Source: Smallanthus sonchifolius (taxonomy: Eukaryota > Streptophyta > Magnoliopsida > Asterales > Asteraceae). From it: 64,000 nucleotides of DNA. The notes beneath the pieces are model-generated. The model saw nothing but the letters and a program-made list of their open reading frames with translations. It made no database searches and had not been told where the DNA came from. The translations under genes and the position numbers were made by a program. Shown piece by piece: positions 11,690 through 23,805 of this stretch (position 1 is the first letter of the stretch; every line of letters begins with the position of its first letter). The stretch spans positions 27,150,350 to 27,214,349 of the forward strand of contig CM042030.1 of assembly GCA_023525975.1 (NCBI GenBank), written 5' to 3'.

Positions 11690-14584
11690 ATGAATTTTAC
11701 AGGTATGGATCTCGTATTCGTAAAGAGGCACAATGTCTGTGCATTCCTTAATAGCAATGATCCGAAAGCTGCTGAATTTATTCCTGTCTTAAATTTTCTG
11801 GCAAACTCCAACATAAGTTTTGCCATCAGCCACAACTTGCCGGTTTTTGAAGCAACTATAAGACAATTCTGGGAAACTGCTGAGATAATAACAGTTGATA
11901 ATGTGCAGCACATTAGGGCAATCGTACATGGCCAAGAAGTATTATTCTCTGAAGACACAGTTAGAGAAGCACTGGAGTTCCCAATCTTCTATGTGAAAGA
12001 ATGCTTTAGAAGAATGGGTCATCCTGATGAGTTTAAGAATGGTCAAATAATCAAGAACTCTTTACCTAGCCATTGGAGATATATAGTGCATGTGTTTATT
12101 CACTGCCTATCAATAAGGAAAGGGGGTTTTGATTCAGCTAACAGTACTCTGGGATCAGCTACTTTAGGATGAACAAAGGGAAGAGACTACAACTTTTCTG
12201 GTTTCATATTCACTCAGCTGAAATATAACTTAACAGGAGCAGTAAAGGAGAAATTTCTAGCATATCCCAGATTTCTACAAATTATCATCAATCATCTTCT
12301 TCCAGAGATTCAACAAGGTGGAAACACTTTTGTTTTTGATAACATGATAGCCAAAACTCTCAGCTACATGAAAAGCACCAGCAAAAGGACCAACAGGGCA
12401 ATAGCTGACATTCCCCTGTTTGGTCATGTCATTGGAGAAGAAGAAGAGTTCATTCCTGACATTGATCCTGACCTTGAAGAAGAAAACTTATCATCAGATG
12501 AAGAGCTGGAAGCTGAAATCGACATAGACATTCCTGTTGTACAAGAAGAAGAACAGCAAATTCTTGAGCCTGTGATAGAGGCCCCCTTTGTTGAAGAAAT
12601 ACAAGTAGTTCAAGAGCCAGCAGTCATTGCTGAAGCTGATGTACAGGAGGTTGAAGTAGAAGCTGCAGAGTCAAGTGGGACTCTTGATGCAGGGATCAAT
12701 GGATCAGACTATTACAAGTCTGATTCAGATGATAAAAGGGAGCAACTTGCATCTTCCTCTAAAAGGCAAATTGAATCAGGGTCTGATTTTGAAGATAAGG
12801 ACTCTAGAGCTAAAAGGATAAAGACTGGATTGGAGGATTTGTCATCCTCGTCAGATTCATCATTCACTACTCCAGAACCATCCCCACATCCAACTCCACC
12901 TACCTCTCCACAACAGGCACCTCTCCCTACACCTCCTACATCTCCACAACAATCACCCATCCATACACCTCCTACATCTCCACAATAATCACCCATCCAT
13001 ACACCTCCTACCTCTCCACAACAATCACCTATCCATACTCCTCCCACCTCACCACTTCATGGTTCAACCTCTTCTTTACCAAGAGTCAAGACTCTAAGTC
13101 TTGAAATGAAAAGACTTCAAGATAATCTTCAAAAGAAAGATACAGAGATTGAAGGATTGAAGTCCAAATTGAATGAAGTTAAGGAGGAAGTCAAAGACTT
13201 AAAGCTGGAGGTTGGAGGCTTACATACTCAAATAGATAGTCAGCAGACTCAGCTGAAAACTCAACAAAGGCTGATAACAAAGCAACAAGAAGATTTCAAA
13301 GCCTTAGCTGAAACAGTAAAGCAGCTCAAATACTCAATACTCAAACCTACACCTCAACAGCCATCCACCTCAACAGGACAGGGGGAGACTACATCAGAAG
13401 TTGAACCATTATCTCCTGCCTTTGTCACTAATCCTGAATCTGCATTAATTATGTATACCGGTCACGGTACCAAGACAAAGGAGTCTGTTGAAGTAAAGGT
13501 TGAGGAGATAGAGTCTGACCTTCCCTCAGCTAGTGAAAGAAGAGAAGCAAGGAGAAGAGGGAAGGGAGCTATGCCTGATATTGAAACTGTCATTCTGGAT
13601 GAAGAAGATATACCATCTGATGATGAGCTGAATGCTCTTCTAGATGACATTGAAAACTTTGGCTATAATGACCTTCATCCAGAAATTCTAACCACTGAAG
13701 AAAAGGAGACTGAACGAACAAGATATTTTACTGAAGAAGGTGATGAGATTCAAACACTATCAGATGAAGAAGATGTTCAGATTAACCTCATCAAAGATAT
13801 CATTCCTGAACCAACCATTCCAGTATTTGAAACAACTCCAACACAAGATCAATCTTCAACTGCACCTGAACCTCCAATCTCAAGAAAGTCCTGGTTTAAG
13901 AAAATAATTCAGGAGGAAACTCCTAAGACATATGAGTGGATAGCAGAGCATCAAGAACTAAAAAGGCCTCCAATTGGCTGGAAATATGATGCTGAAAGGA
14001 AGCTCTTTATCATCAGAAGATTTAGAGGGGGAGTTCAGCACTTCAAAAATATGACTGACTTCCAAACCCTTCCTTTCTATGACCTCAGGGACTTAGCAAA
14101 ACTTCCACTTCAAAACCCTGGGAAGGTCATGATGGCTTATGACTTTGAGAAGTTTCTGCATTCTCAAGTCAACAATGATTTCAAAGGAATGAAGCCTAGA
14201 AAAACTCAGAAGAAGATCTCAAAGACTAGGTTTCATCCTAAAACTAAAAAGCCATATGTGTTCCTAAGATACAAGCCTGCCCAAACACACAAGACTATCA
14301 CTATTCCAAAATCTGTACCTGTCCAGCTACAGACTTTTAGAAAGTGGTTCTATAACCCAGTCATTGGCAGTGCAGTTATTGAATGTGAGGGCAAGGAAGA
14401 CATCACCATCTTTGATCCAATGGAGCTGTTAAAATTTCAACCGGAAGATCTGGAAGTACTTTTCCAGAATCACATTCAGGCTTACAGCGATGAAGATGAA
14501 GCTGATGCGAAGGCCTATCAAAGGATTGTCTCTCTCCATGTCAAACCTTTCATTCCAAAGACATCTGAAAGACCAGCTGCTTGA
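11690..14584 (+). pseudogene. C1 third ORF (ORF3), about 965 codons, two in-frame stops
   Basis: One frame runs from the ATG at 11690 (or 11705) to the TGA at 14582-14584, interrupted only by TGA at 12170-12172 and TAA at 12986-12988. N-terminal domain (about 160 residues): motifs AFLNSND, FWETAEI, FRRMGH and WRYIVHVFIHCLS. It continues past the first stop with FLAYPRFLQIIINHLL. Then comes an acidic Glu/Asp-rich region, and at 12885-13060 a proline-rich tandem repeat based on TPPTSPQQ. A coiled coil of about 75 residues (from 13106) follows, then a basic and acidic region and a C-terminal domain containing RKWFYNPVIGSAVIE. C2 carries a homologue with the same order. I see no convincing signal peptide or membrane segment, so the label envelope-like is not supported. 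Function unknown. Confidence 0.85.
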
Positions 14585-14615
14585 TGAAGAGCTGAAGACA
14601 GTAATGCAACAGCTT

Positions 14616-14624
14616 AGGGGGAGA
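14616..14624 (+). other. Polypurine tract of C1
   Basis: AGGGGGAGA lies one base before the 3' LTR, the expected position for the plus-strand DNA primer. Confidence 0.9.
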
Positions 14625-14625
14625 T

Positions 14626-15176
14626 TGTAGAGTCATATATTTCGTATAAGCTGTTGTCATTTATTGTATGTTTAAACAATTTTAGACTAGTTTACTTTCT
14701 GTCATTTCATTATTGTAATTTCAGTTTTCTGTAATTAGTTAAGTCAGGCCATCGAAACTACTTAGTTTCGATTGAGTCTGTTCAATCGAAACTAGTAGTT
14801 TCGATAGATGGTAGTTTCGACAGGTCTAAGTATCATTTGTAAATGGTCAATCAAAACTAGTAGTTTCGATTGACCATAGTTTCGATACCTGTCACTACTA
14901 TAAATAGCCTAGTTTGAGATTGTTTAGGGTGTGAGTAGCGGCTGTAACCCTGAACTTTCTCTTTCACATTTTGCTTGAATCAATACAATCTGCATTTGTT
15001 TATTCACTGTGTTCTTAAATTTTCATATCCTTTGATTGTTGATTCATAATGTGGTTAGCTGGTTATCTTCACCATCACTGTTTCGTTTATCAGTTTCGCC
15101 TCCATATACACAGTTTCCGCCTGTGTATGTGTTAAATCGATCATATCAGTGAATTTCGATTAAATCTGGACCTACA
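14626..15176 (+). repeat. C1 3' LTR
   Basis: This copy is nearly identical to 3533-4084. Visible differences include G to A inside one palindrome arm (TCAAAAC for TCGAAAC) and TAGCCTAG for TAGCGTAG after the TATA box. Confidence 0.95.
14751..14888 (+). repeat. Palindrome array, TCGAAACT type, in C1 3' LTR
   Basis: It matches the array at 3659-3796 in unit number and spacing, with one arm altered by a CpG to CpA change. Confidence 0.9.
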
Positions 15177-16001
15177 AATCTGATAATGTTAGAGGTTGGA
15201 CTCATGGGGCTTTCAATAAACAAGGGATTGCGATTCTAACCATACAATTTAATTGGATTGAGATTGAGTTTATGTTGGAGTTCGATTAAACCGAAAATGT
15301 ATGAACCCTAGATATTGTATCGTCATAAATTCGGTAATGTAAGCCCTAATTAGGTTAGGGCTTTCATTCTACAGGCTAAAACGAATCAGGGAATGGTTTT
15401 GAATTTCCTGATTTTGAGTCGGATTGATAGAGATCGACTAGAATGGGTTCCAACTTGCGTGGTTTAGTCGCCGGGTGATTCCGGCTACCCCTCCGACCAA
15501 ACTGGGTTGTGCACAAGCTTCTGAGATGTGCGCTAGAGGTGCGCAGGCGTCCAATTTATGAGAATAATGATCGAGATGAACGAATTTGATGGTTTCATGA
15601 TTAGGAGTCGATGGTTACGGGTCTTAGGTGATAAATATAATTAATTCGCACATAATGATTGAGTTAATTGATTCAATGATGGTCGTTAATGGTATGAACG
15701 TGCATAACAGTTACAAATTCGAACATAAATCGGTTAAGGATTTGAATTTTGGCTCAAAGCTCACGGTTTGACTTTGCAAAGTCAAACAGGAATCAAAATC
15801 ACCCAATTTTGACTTCAAAAGTCAACAAAATTAGGTTTAGGCTAATTATATATCTAGTCCCTATAGTTTTAGATTAAATAATGACAGAATTAGTCCCTGA
15901 GGTTTAAGACTGAGTTAACTAGGTTAACTGGACTAACTGAGTTCTTGTGAGATAACGGAGTTTGAGTTAACAGTGTTAACTGGAATTTGTCGGGTGTCAC
16001 A

Positions 16002-17049
16002 CATGTAGCCAACACTTGCCGATCTAGGCCACCCACGAATCAAATCAACTAGGGAAACTTGCCAACCAAGCTGTACCGGCTATTACTAGTAGGAGTGCTT
16101 GCTATGAATGTGGTGATCCAAACCACTTCCGAAACTAATGCCCAAGGCTAGCAAATGCTAACCAAGGTGGTGCTCGTGGGCGTGCTTTCAATATAAACGC
16201 CAATGAAGCCCAAGCCAACAATGATGTAGTCAATGATACGTTCCTTGTTAATATGCTTCCATTCTATTTGATACCGGTACTGATAGGAGTTTTGTGTCAC
16301 TTGAATTTGAACCTTTACTTGCAAAAACATGAGCTAAACTAGAGAAAACATTTACCGTTGAGGTAGCGGATGGAAAGCCTATCACAATTGACTCCGTTAT
16401 CCGCGACTGTTCCCTTGAACTCAATGAACACACTTTTTCGTTCAACCTCATACCAATGCAATTAGGGAGTTTTGACATCATCATAGGCATGGATTGGTTA
16501 TCTAATCATCATGCCGAAGTCATTTGTTTTGAGAAATTTGTTCGAATATCTCTTCCATCGGGCGATACGTTAAGAGTCTTTGGTGAAAATCCTTGTAATG
16601 GACTCAAACTCATGTCATGCACTACAGCCCAAAAGTACTTACGAAAGAAGTATGTGGCATTCTTAGCCATCTTGTTAAAAAGAAGGACAAAGAGAAGGGT
16701 ATTCAAGAAATTCCCATCATTCAGGATTTTCCCGAAGATATATCCGGTCTTACGCCCATTCGACAAGTGGAGTTTCGTATTGACCTTGTACCTGGAGTTA
16801 ATCCCATAGCCAAAGCTCCATACGGACTTGCACCTTCTGAAATGCAAGAGCTTGCAAGCAAGATTCAATAACTTTCTGATAAAGGCTTCATTCGTCCAAG
16901 CCATTCACCATGGGGTGCACCTGTCTTATACGTCAAGAAGAAGGATGACTCATTCCGTATGTGTATTGACTACCGCGAGCTCAACAAACTTACCATAAAA
17001 AACCGTTACCCGTTGCCTAGGAATTATGATCTGTTTGACCAACTCCAAG
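16002..17049 (+). pseudogene. Gypsy gag-pol relic G-B, part 1 (zinc knuckle, protease, start of RT)
   Basis: Plus-strand gypsy coding sequence begins directly at the end of the G-A LTR. A zinc knuckle CYECGDPNHF is visible near 16110, its last part broken by a stop. The aspartic protease motif reads DTGTDRSFVS near 16270, followed by a protease core with GSFDIIIGMDWL near 16475. The linker FPEDISGLTPIRQVEFRIDL leads into reverse transcriptase (FIRPSHSPWGAPV, then MCIDYRELNKLTIKNRYPLP). It contains stops, for example TAG near 16136-16142 and TAA at 16869-16871, and a frameshift in the protease region. At 17049 it is interrupted by G-C and resumes at 28066. Confidence 0.88.
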
Positions 17050-17459
17050 TGTCACACCCCAACCGACGGCGGAATACGTCGGGGGGAATACGTTGGGGCG
17101 GACGTGTAGACTGTTCATAAGCACATGATCAACTAAATTTCATATTGTTTATTAAATCAAGATTTCATTGCATAAGTTCAATCAACAACCAAAATCAAAT
17201 ACATCAACATGTTAAATTTCTTTGTTCACTAAGTCCAAATCCTATATATAGCATCTTGCATATGATCTCATACACTAGTACCTAAAACATGATGAAAACA
17301 GGGGCAACTAAAAATAGTTGGTGAGCATACATAGGTTTTGACACCACACGTAAAGTTCAAATGATTTGTGTACAAATCATATCATAAATGGTTTAACAAG
17401 GCAATTATGGAGAATCACTATAATTTAAACTTGGGCGTACAATCAAACCTTGTGACTGA

Positions 17460-17612
17460 TAGGCATAACACAATAGTTATCCTTAAATGTTATGCATAAC
17501 ACAACAGTTATCCTTAAATGTTAGGCAAAACACAACAGTTATCCTTAAATGTTAGGCATAACACAACAGTTATCCTTGAGTGATAGGCATAACACAACGT
17601 TTATCCATAAGT
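17460..17612 (+). repeat. 31-bp tandem repeat in G-C left LTR
   Basis: About five copies of a unit with GGCATAACACAACAGTTATC are present. The right LTR has about four at 21618-21740. Confidence 0.85.
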
Positions 17613-18640
17613 TTTTTTGGCAACAATCACTGTAACCGGGTGGGTTGGTCAGACTCAATAGATCTATCATTGTATATCGTCGGCTTGTGCAGAGTTAATG
17701 ATTGCACTTGTATGCACAAAAAGTATGTAAATGTTGTTTGCACAAATAGTGTTCAAGCATAAGGCACAAATTGCACACATGATCATAATGTTTGAGATGT
17801 AGTAGTTGCAATAGTTTGAATGTAATCATTTTTCACCCCAAAGATATAAAAGTGAAAAAGGGGCTATGTAAACTCACCTGAGTTGTGTACGAGTAGATAG
17901 CACCACACAAGGATACAATTGGGACCACAAGTATTTGCATGTAAACGGCTTACGTATGCCCTAGAATTATAAGCATAATAGTTAGGGATACATTGGGATT
18001 TTGTGACACGACACGGAAGATTTGAACGTCCTAGAACATACTTAGGATCAACGAGTAGACGAACTTGTCCACGGGAATCAGGATTTCTTAATATAATAAT
18101 TATTAAGATAAATACGTTTTGTGTCGAACGTTTCCAATTACGAATAATATTAATAAATAAATATTTGTGTGGTTGTACCATTTAAATTATGGCTAGGAAA
18201 ATAATATAACTATATATATATTATTTTTAAGTTCGTAGGATTAATAAAATAATCATTTATGTGGCCAGAATAATAAATATATTTATTTTTATTCGGGGAT
18301 ATAAACGTGGGTAATAATATAAATAATTATATTATTCATAAGTTTGAAATGTTACAAAATTTATAAACGTGGCGAAAATAAAATATAAATATATATATTA
18401 TTTTTAATTGGAGTCACCGGTTAAAAATAATATAAATATATTATTTATTCAGAGTTGTGGTTTGAAAATAATATGAATATAATATTTTATAAGTGGTACT
18501 AATAATAAATATTGGTTACAAATCAAACCCCAGCCTACGGCTGTTTTACGGGCTCAAAACATATTAATATGTTAATATAATACTATATGGGGGTGGTTTT
18601 ATAATTAAATAATACTAGAAAAAGCTTTAAAAATATAATA

Positions 18641-18714
18641 CAGGGGACCGGTTTCAAACCCGGGTCTCTTGTGTGCGAGTCGAGTGTGTTAACCTTCTCC
18701 GCCGGCTAGGGTTT
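18641..18714 (-). other. tRNA-like module in G-C LTR
   Basis: On the minus strand AAGGTTAACACACTCG is followed by ACCCGGGTTTGAAACC. The B-box-like element is diverged (GGTTTGAAACC). It matches 26801-26874 in the other LTR, which keeps GGTTCGAAACC. Confidence 0.5.
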
Positions 18715-18910
18715 CGCACACAAACCCGGCTTCGTTTGGTTTTAACATAAAAGTCCAGCTGGTGTTCTTCCCCTACGCGAGCCGAAACAAAAAACTCATC
18801 CTAAACCATCGATTTCGACCACGATCAACCAGAAGATCATAGGGGTTTTGTTAAATGAGTGTTTGCGAATCTGGGGTGAGTTTTAATTACAAAAGTATCA
18901 GGTTTAAGAT

Positions 18911-21208
18911 AGTAAGGTCAATCAGAAAAATAAAGAGTAATAATGTGGCATGGCTTAGAGTCCCATAGCTTCCTCGTGTTTGAATAAGAATACGTCATAC
19001 CCCAAGTAGCTTAAAAGTTTGTAGTTTTCAACTTTCTTTGATAACTGAATTATCATGCCTTGTGATCCATCAATTGTAACAATCGTACCCCATCTAGTTC
19101 CGTGTATAATGTAAACATCCAACTTTCATGTTTAATCTAGTATCATGTACATTGTAAAGAAATAGGTTTCACGTATAATGTGAACAACTTAGTATCATGT
19201 ATATTGTAAACAATTAAGTTTCATGTATAATGTGATCAATTTAGTATCATGTGTATTGCATTCAACCATGTATCATGTATCATATGATCAATCTAGTATT
19301 ATGTATATTGTATTCAACCAAGTATCATGTATCATGTGAACAATCTAGTATTGTGTATCATGTGCTAAATCTAGTATTATGTATATTGTATTCAACCAAG
19401 TATCATGTATCATGTGAACAATCTAGTATTGTGTATCCTATGCTAAATCTAGTATTATGTATATTGTATTCAACCAAGTATTATGTATCATGTAAACAAT
19501 CTAGTATTGTGTATCATGTGCTAAATCTAGTATTATGTATATTGTGTTCAATCAAGTATTATGTATCATGTGAACAATCTAGTATTGTGTATCATGTGCT
19601 AAATCTAGTATTATGTATATTGTATTCAACCAAGTATCATGTATTATGTGAACAATCTAGTATTGTGTATCATGTGCTAAATCTAGTATTATGTATATTG
19701 TGTTCAACCAAGTATCATGTATCATGTGAACAATCTAGTATTGTGTATCATGTGCTAAATCTAGTATTATGTATATTGTATTCAACCAAGTATCATGTAT
19801 CATGTGATAAATCCAGTGTTATGTATCGTGTGAATGCTCATATGTAAGTTACTAAATCTCATGAGTAACGTAAACTATTGAATTTTGTAGGTGGTCGACT
19901 GTTGTGGACAAGTGTGCTGCTTGACGTTCATGTATAATGTGGGTAGTTAGGTTTTAAATTTTTAATCTTGTTGAGGTTTATATGGATGGCTAACGCCTAC
20001 GCGAAATGATTTATCTCCTTCAAGTGTCTAGTGTGCTCATACATTTCCGAAGGTGCCCGATAATGAGAAGGTTTTTGCAGGTGTTTGGAGTAACGTGCTT
20101 ACAAATAACTAGTTTGTGCTTTTAGTTTGTAAATAAACAATTAACTGTAATTTATTATTGTTTGTAAATTAATAAAATAGTGAAAATAATAAGTTGAATA
20201 TCTAGATAAATGGATGAATAATTAAAAATCTTTTATTTGATTTTAATTATTATGAAGAGAATGTTTCAAAGGAAAAATAACAACTAAATTATTTAATAAT
20301 TAAGTCAAAGTTTAATAATAATTAATTTAACGAAATAAAAGTCATAATTAATTATTACTTAAGATAATGATTTAAAAAACAAATTTGTATTAAGTTTTCT
20401 TACATGGTGAAAAGGTTTATAGAAGTTTATATTCTAGATAATATCCATAAACTATAGGTTTGATAAATGCTTTATTTAAACAAAATAACGAGGTTGTTTA
20501 AATCAGATAATAAAATGATTAGTTTACAAAGAAGGCTTAGGTATGTGTACTAAATTGTAATAAACAAAATGATGGTGTTTAGATTGTACTCATTGGGTAT
20601 CATAATCAAATGGGTACTTTGACAAATTAAAGTGATTCAAATTATTATACTTTCAAGAAGACATGTTTTAGCCTATAGGTGAACACTCACTTAGGGAATT
20701 CCCAGGAAAGCATACGGATCCTTCGGTTGATTTGAAATGCTTTCTTAGACTGAAGACCCAAAGTACAAGCATTCACCCTTCCGGATTGCACATGTTTTTT
20801 ACTAGTTTTCAGAACTCTAAACTTTGACGGGAAAAGAAAAAAAAATTAATAGGCATTAGGCCTAAGAGTTTGAATTCTTCACAAGTGATGATGACGAAGT
20901 CATAATTCTTAATATGTGAGAGTGAAGGTGTATAAAGACATATGTATGAATAAGTGTGTGGTAAGACTTAGGATAGCATTTAATGGGATCAAATAGGTAG
21001 CATGTAATCAAACAGTGTGGTAAACAAGGTATTACATAGATAGCAATTTTATAAGCATGTGAGTTATCAAGTAGTGGAGCACATAAAATATCATGTATTG
21101 TATCATGCCATGTAATACCTAAGATAACATGTAAGATAATCACACAAGGGTGTCCTAAGGGTATAGACTAGGTCACTAGTTTCTAATAACCTATTTCCCT
21201 ATAACCAT
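18911..21208 (-). other. G-C internal region, non-coding
   Basis: There is no gag, protease or polymerase motif on either strand. It holds a 78-bp minisatellite (19230-19845), an AT-rich stretch (20100-20640) and a leader-like segment next to the primer site. A 198-codon open frame at 19251-19847 arises only because the repeat length is divisible by three. Confidence 0.8.
19230..19845 (+). repeat. 78-bp minisatellite
   Basis: About seven full copies begin near 19298, 19376, 19454, 19532, 19610, 19688 and 19766. Each is itself built from shorter blocks of the type TAGTATTATGTAT and AAGTATCATGTATCATGTG. Degenerate copies extend upstream to about 19080. Confidence 0.92.
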
Positions 21209-21221
21209 GGCTCTGATACCA
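21209..21221 (-). other. Primer-binding site of G-C
   Basis: GGCTCTGATACCA is the reverse complement of TGGTATCAGAGCC, complementary to initiator Met tRNA. It lies four bases from the right LTR and fixes the element as minus-strand. Confidence 0.9.
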
Positions 21222-21617
21222 ATCTGTCACACCCCAACCGACGGCGGAATACGTCGGGGCGGGCGTGTAGACTGTTCATAAGCACATGATCAACTAAAAT
21301 TCATATTGTTTATTAAATCAAGATTTCATTGCATAAGTTCAATCAACAACCAAAATCAAATACATCAACATGTTAAGTTTCTTTGTTCACTAAGTCCAAA
21401 TCCTATATGTAGCATCTTGCATATGATCTCATACACTAGTACTTAAAACATGATGAAAACAGGGTCAACTAAAAATAGTTTGTGCGCATACACAGGTTTT
21501 GACACCACAAGTAAAGTTAAAATGTTTTGTGTGCAAATCATATGATACATGGTTAACAAGGCAATTATGGAGAATCACTATAGTTTAAACTGGGGTGTAC
21601 AATCAAACCTTGTGACT

Positions 21618-21740
21618 GATAGGCATAACACAACAGTTATCCTTAAATGTTAGGCAAAACACAACAGTTATCCTTAAATGTTAGGCATAACACAACAGTT
21701 ATCCTTGAGTGATAGGCATAACACAACGGTTATCCTTAAG
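21618..21740 (+). repeat. 31-bp tandem repeat in G-C right LTR
   Basis: About four copies of the unit seen at 17460-17612. The difference in copy number between the LTRs arose after insertion or by unequal exchange. Confidence 0.85.
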
Positions 21741-22694
21741 TGTTTTAGGCAACAATCACCCTAACCGGGTGGGTTGGTCAGACTCAATCGATCTATCATT
21801 GTATACCGTCGGCTTATACAGAGTTAATGATTGCACTTACACTATGCATAAAAAGTATGTAAATGTTGTTTGCACAAATAGTGTTCAAGCATAAGGTACA
21901 AAGTGCACACATGATCATAATGCTTGAATTATAGTAGTTGTAAATAGTTTGAATGTAATCATGTTTCACCCCAAAGATATAAAAGTGAAAACGGGGCTAT
22001 GTAAAGTCACCTGAGTTGTGTACGAGTAGATAGCACCACACAAGGATGCAATTGGGACCACAAGTGTTTGCCTGTAAACGACCTACGTATGCCCTAGAAT
22101 TATAAACATAATAGTAAGGGATACATTGGGATTTTGTGACACGACACGGAAGATTTGATCGTCCTACAACATACTTAGGATCAACATACATAGATTTGAA
22201 CGTCCTACAACATACTTAACATCCCAAAATATAAAACGACAATTATAATAACGGAATAAACGAATGAGGCATGACGGGCCGGGCCGGATGGGCCGGCGGG
22301 CTTGAAGGGGCGAACATAGGGGAGCTTCCCCTATAAATAGAATAAGTCACCACATTTCTCTTATTTGCAAGTTCTAGAGAGAGAAACCATAGAAAGAGAA
22401 AATCGGCGGATCGGCCCAAGATTGAAGAAGTGCGTTGCTCCATAGCTCGTGAGAGGAACCTCTGAATCAGAAGCTTGATACATGTAACGATCCAACCTAG
22501 ATCTGAGTTTTTATTCGTTTTTGGGTTTTTCGGGTTTTGGGCGAAAATGTGACATTTTTACGGATGAAACTGGAAGAAAAACATAGATTTGAGTTCCATA
22601 ATGAAAAGCAAACGTTTTGAATGTAAACAAGTTCGGGATCTTGACGTGATCAGACCCGAATGCGAAAGTTAGGGTTTTTTCGGGGAAGCAGATC

Positions 22695-22882
22695 CTGCGT
22701 ACTTATCAGTACGCAAGAAGAGGGTCCTGCGTACTTATCAAGTATGCAGGAAGAGGGTCCTGCGTACTTATCAAGTACCCATGGAGAGGGTCCTACGTAC
22801 TTATCAAGTACGCATGAAACAAAGTTTGAGCAGTTATTAAGTACGCATGAGCAAGGCCCTGCGCACTTGCTAAGTGCGCAGG
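22695..22882 (+). repeat. Palindrome array, GCGTACTT/GCGCACTT type, in S1
   Basis: Six units of about 36 bp. Most have arms TGCGTACTT and AAGTACGCA around a short centre. The last has GCGCACTT and AAGTGCGC. The linker between units resembles GGAAGAGGGTCC. Confidence 0.9.
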
Positions 22883-23619
22883 CATCAGGCTGTTTAGGTA
22901 AAGTCAGTATGTTTAGAAGGTTAACCGTTAGAGTCGGGATTTGGTCTGATGTGTATTTAACTAATCAATTCTGATTGGAAGTGACGTTGTGGGACCTTTG
23001 TTTAGGACAACCCAGATTAGCTTATCAGGTGAGTTCTAGAAGCCCTCTTTTAAATGTTTTAAAATAAAGTTTTCGGGCTGGTGTGCATACATACGAAATG
23101 ATGATTTACGAAACGATGTTTACGAAATGATGCTTATGAAACTATGTTTATGAAATGATTTGTAATGAACGGTTTATGAAAAGAAAGTTTTATGAATGGA
23201 ATGTTTACAAACGAAATGTTTATAAAGAAATGGTTTAAACTGAAGGTAAAGGGTTTTGAAAATGAATGAAATGTTTTATGAAAAGAAAAGAAAAGGGCAA
23301 AGGTTTTAAAGAAGTCGTTACAAATCTAATCTGTCGAATGAAGTCTGGGAATGTAATTCATAGTTGCGAGCCATAGTGAAGTGGTAGATTATGGACAGCG
23401 AGCCATAGTTGCCATAAGAACAACAGGGGCAGTGTCTTGGTGGCCTGCTAATGGTTATGATGTTGTACAACTGGTAAGGGAGTAACGACGGTTACTCAGG
23501 GGTTAACTTGACCCCATGAAGGTTAAATTATGATCCGACGGTGTTATGGCCGTGAGCCATAGCCGTCGACGGAAGTTGTCGGTTTATGGACATGGGAGCC
23601 ATAGGGGCAACTAAATGAG

Positions 23620-23805
23620 TATTGTCGGTCCTCGTGCAGTTAAGCCTTGGGGGCAATACAAAAAGGGAATTGACGGAATGTATTGTATTGTCAGTCTTCG
23701 TGCAGTTAAGCCTTAGGGGCAATACAATAGGGAATTGACGGAATGTATTGTATTGTCGGTCTTCGTGCAGTTAAGCCTTAGGGGCAATACAATACTAAAT
23801 GACGG
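23620..23805 (+). repeat. Repeat array with TATTGTCGG and GGGGCAATAC ends, in S1
   Basis: Three units of roughly 65 bp. Each unit begins GTATTGTCGGTC and ends GGGGCAATAC, so the ends are complementary (GTATTG and CAATAC) and could pair. Confidence 0.85.

Larger units (their letters stand above)
3533..15176 (+). mobile_element. Ty1/copia retrotransposon C1, complete with two LTRs
   Basis: LTRs of 552 and 551 bp start TGTAG and end CTACA. They are flanked by the duplication AATCT at 3528-3532 and 15177-15181. A primer-binding site and a polypurine tract are in the expected places. The order is gag, protease, integrase, reverse transcriptase, RNase H, which is the copia order, followed by a 2.1 kb spacer and a large third reading frame. 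The two LTRs differ by about eight substitutions and one single-base indel by eye, so the insertion is fairly young. The coding frames nevertheless carry stops and frameshifts. C1 sits inside a gypsy LTR. Confidence 0.95.
1897..16001 (-). repeat. Gypsy LTR of G-A type, split by copia C1
   Basis: With C1 and one copy of its duplication removed, the flanks (1897-3532 and 15182-16001) form one continuous LTR of about 2.45 kb that aligns with 1-1654. It begins TGTGACAAACC and ends GGGTGTCACA. The left end is less certain because the bases before it are pol remnant rather than a primer site. The right end abuts gag of the plus-strand element G-B. No matching 5-bp duplication was found, so the structure is either a rearranged element or a rearranged solo LTR. 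Confidence 0.7.
17050..18910 (-). repeat. G-C left LTR (3' LTR on minus strand), truncated
   Basis: It aligns with 21225-22200, parts of 24318-24465, and 26478-27060 of the right LTR. Similarity stops after GGTTTAAGAT at about 18910, where the right copy continues for another 1 kb. Confidence 0.85.

Noticed and set aside
11690..14584. Retroviral-type envelope gene
   Set aside because: No signal peptide, membrane anchor or cleavage site is visible. Position after pol alone is not enough.
19251..19847. 198-codon open frame with 26-residue repeats
   Set aside because: It is produced by a 78-bp non-coding minisatellite whose length is a multiple of three. No homology or start context.
22660..22974. 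104-codon frame over the S1 palindrome array (and 60757-61098, 60744-60947 in G-G)
   Set aside because: 36-bp units keep a frame open. The region is LTR leader.
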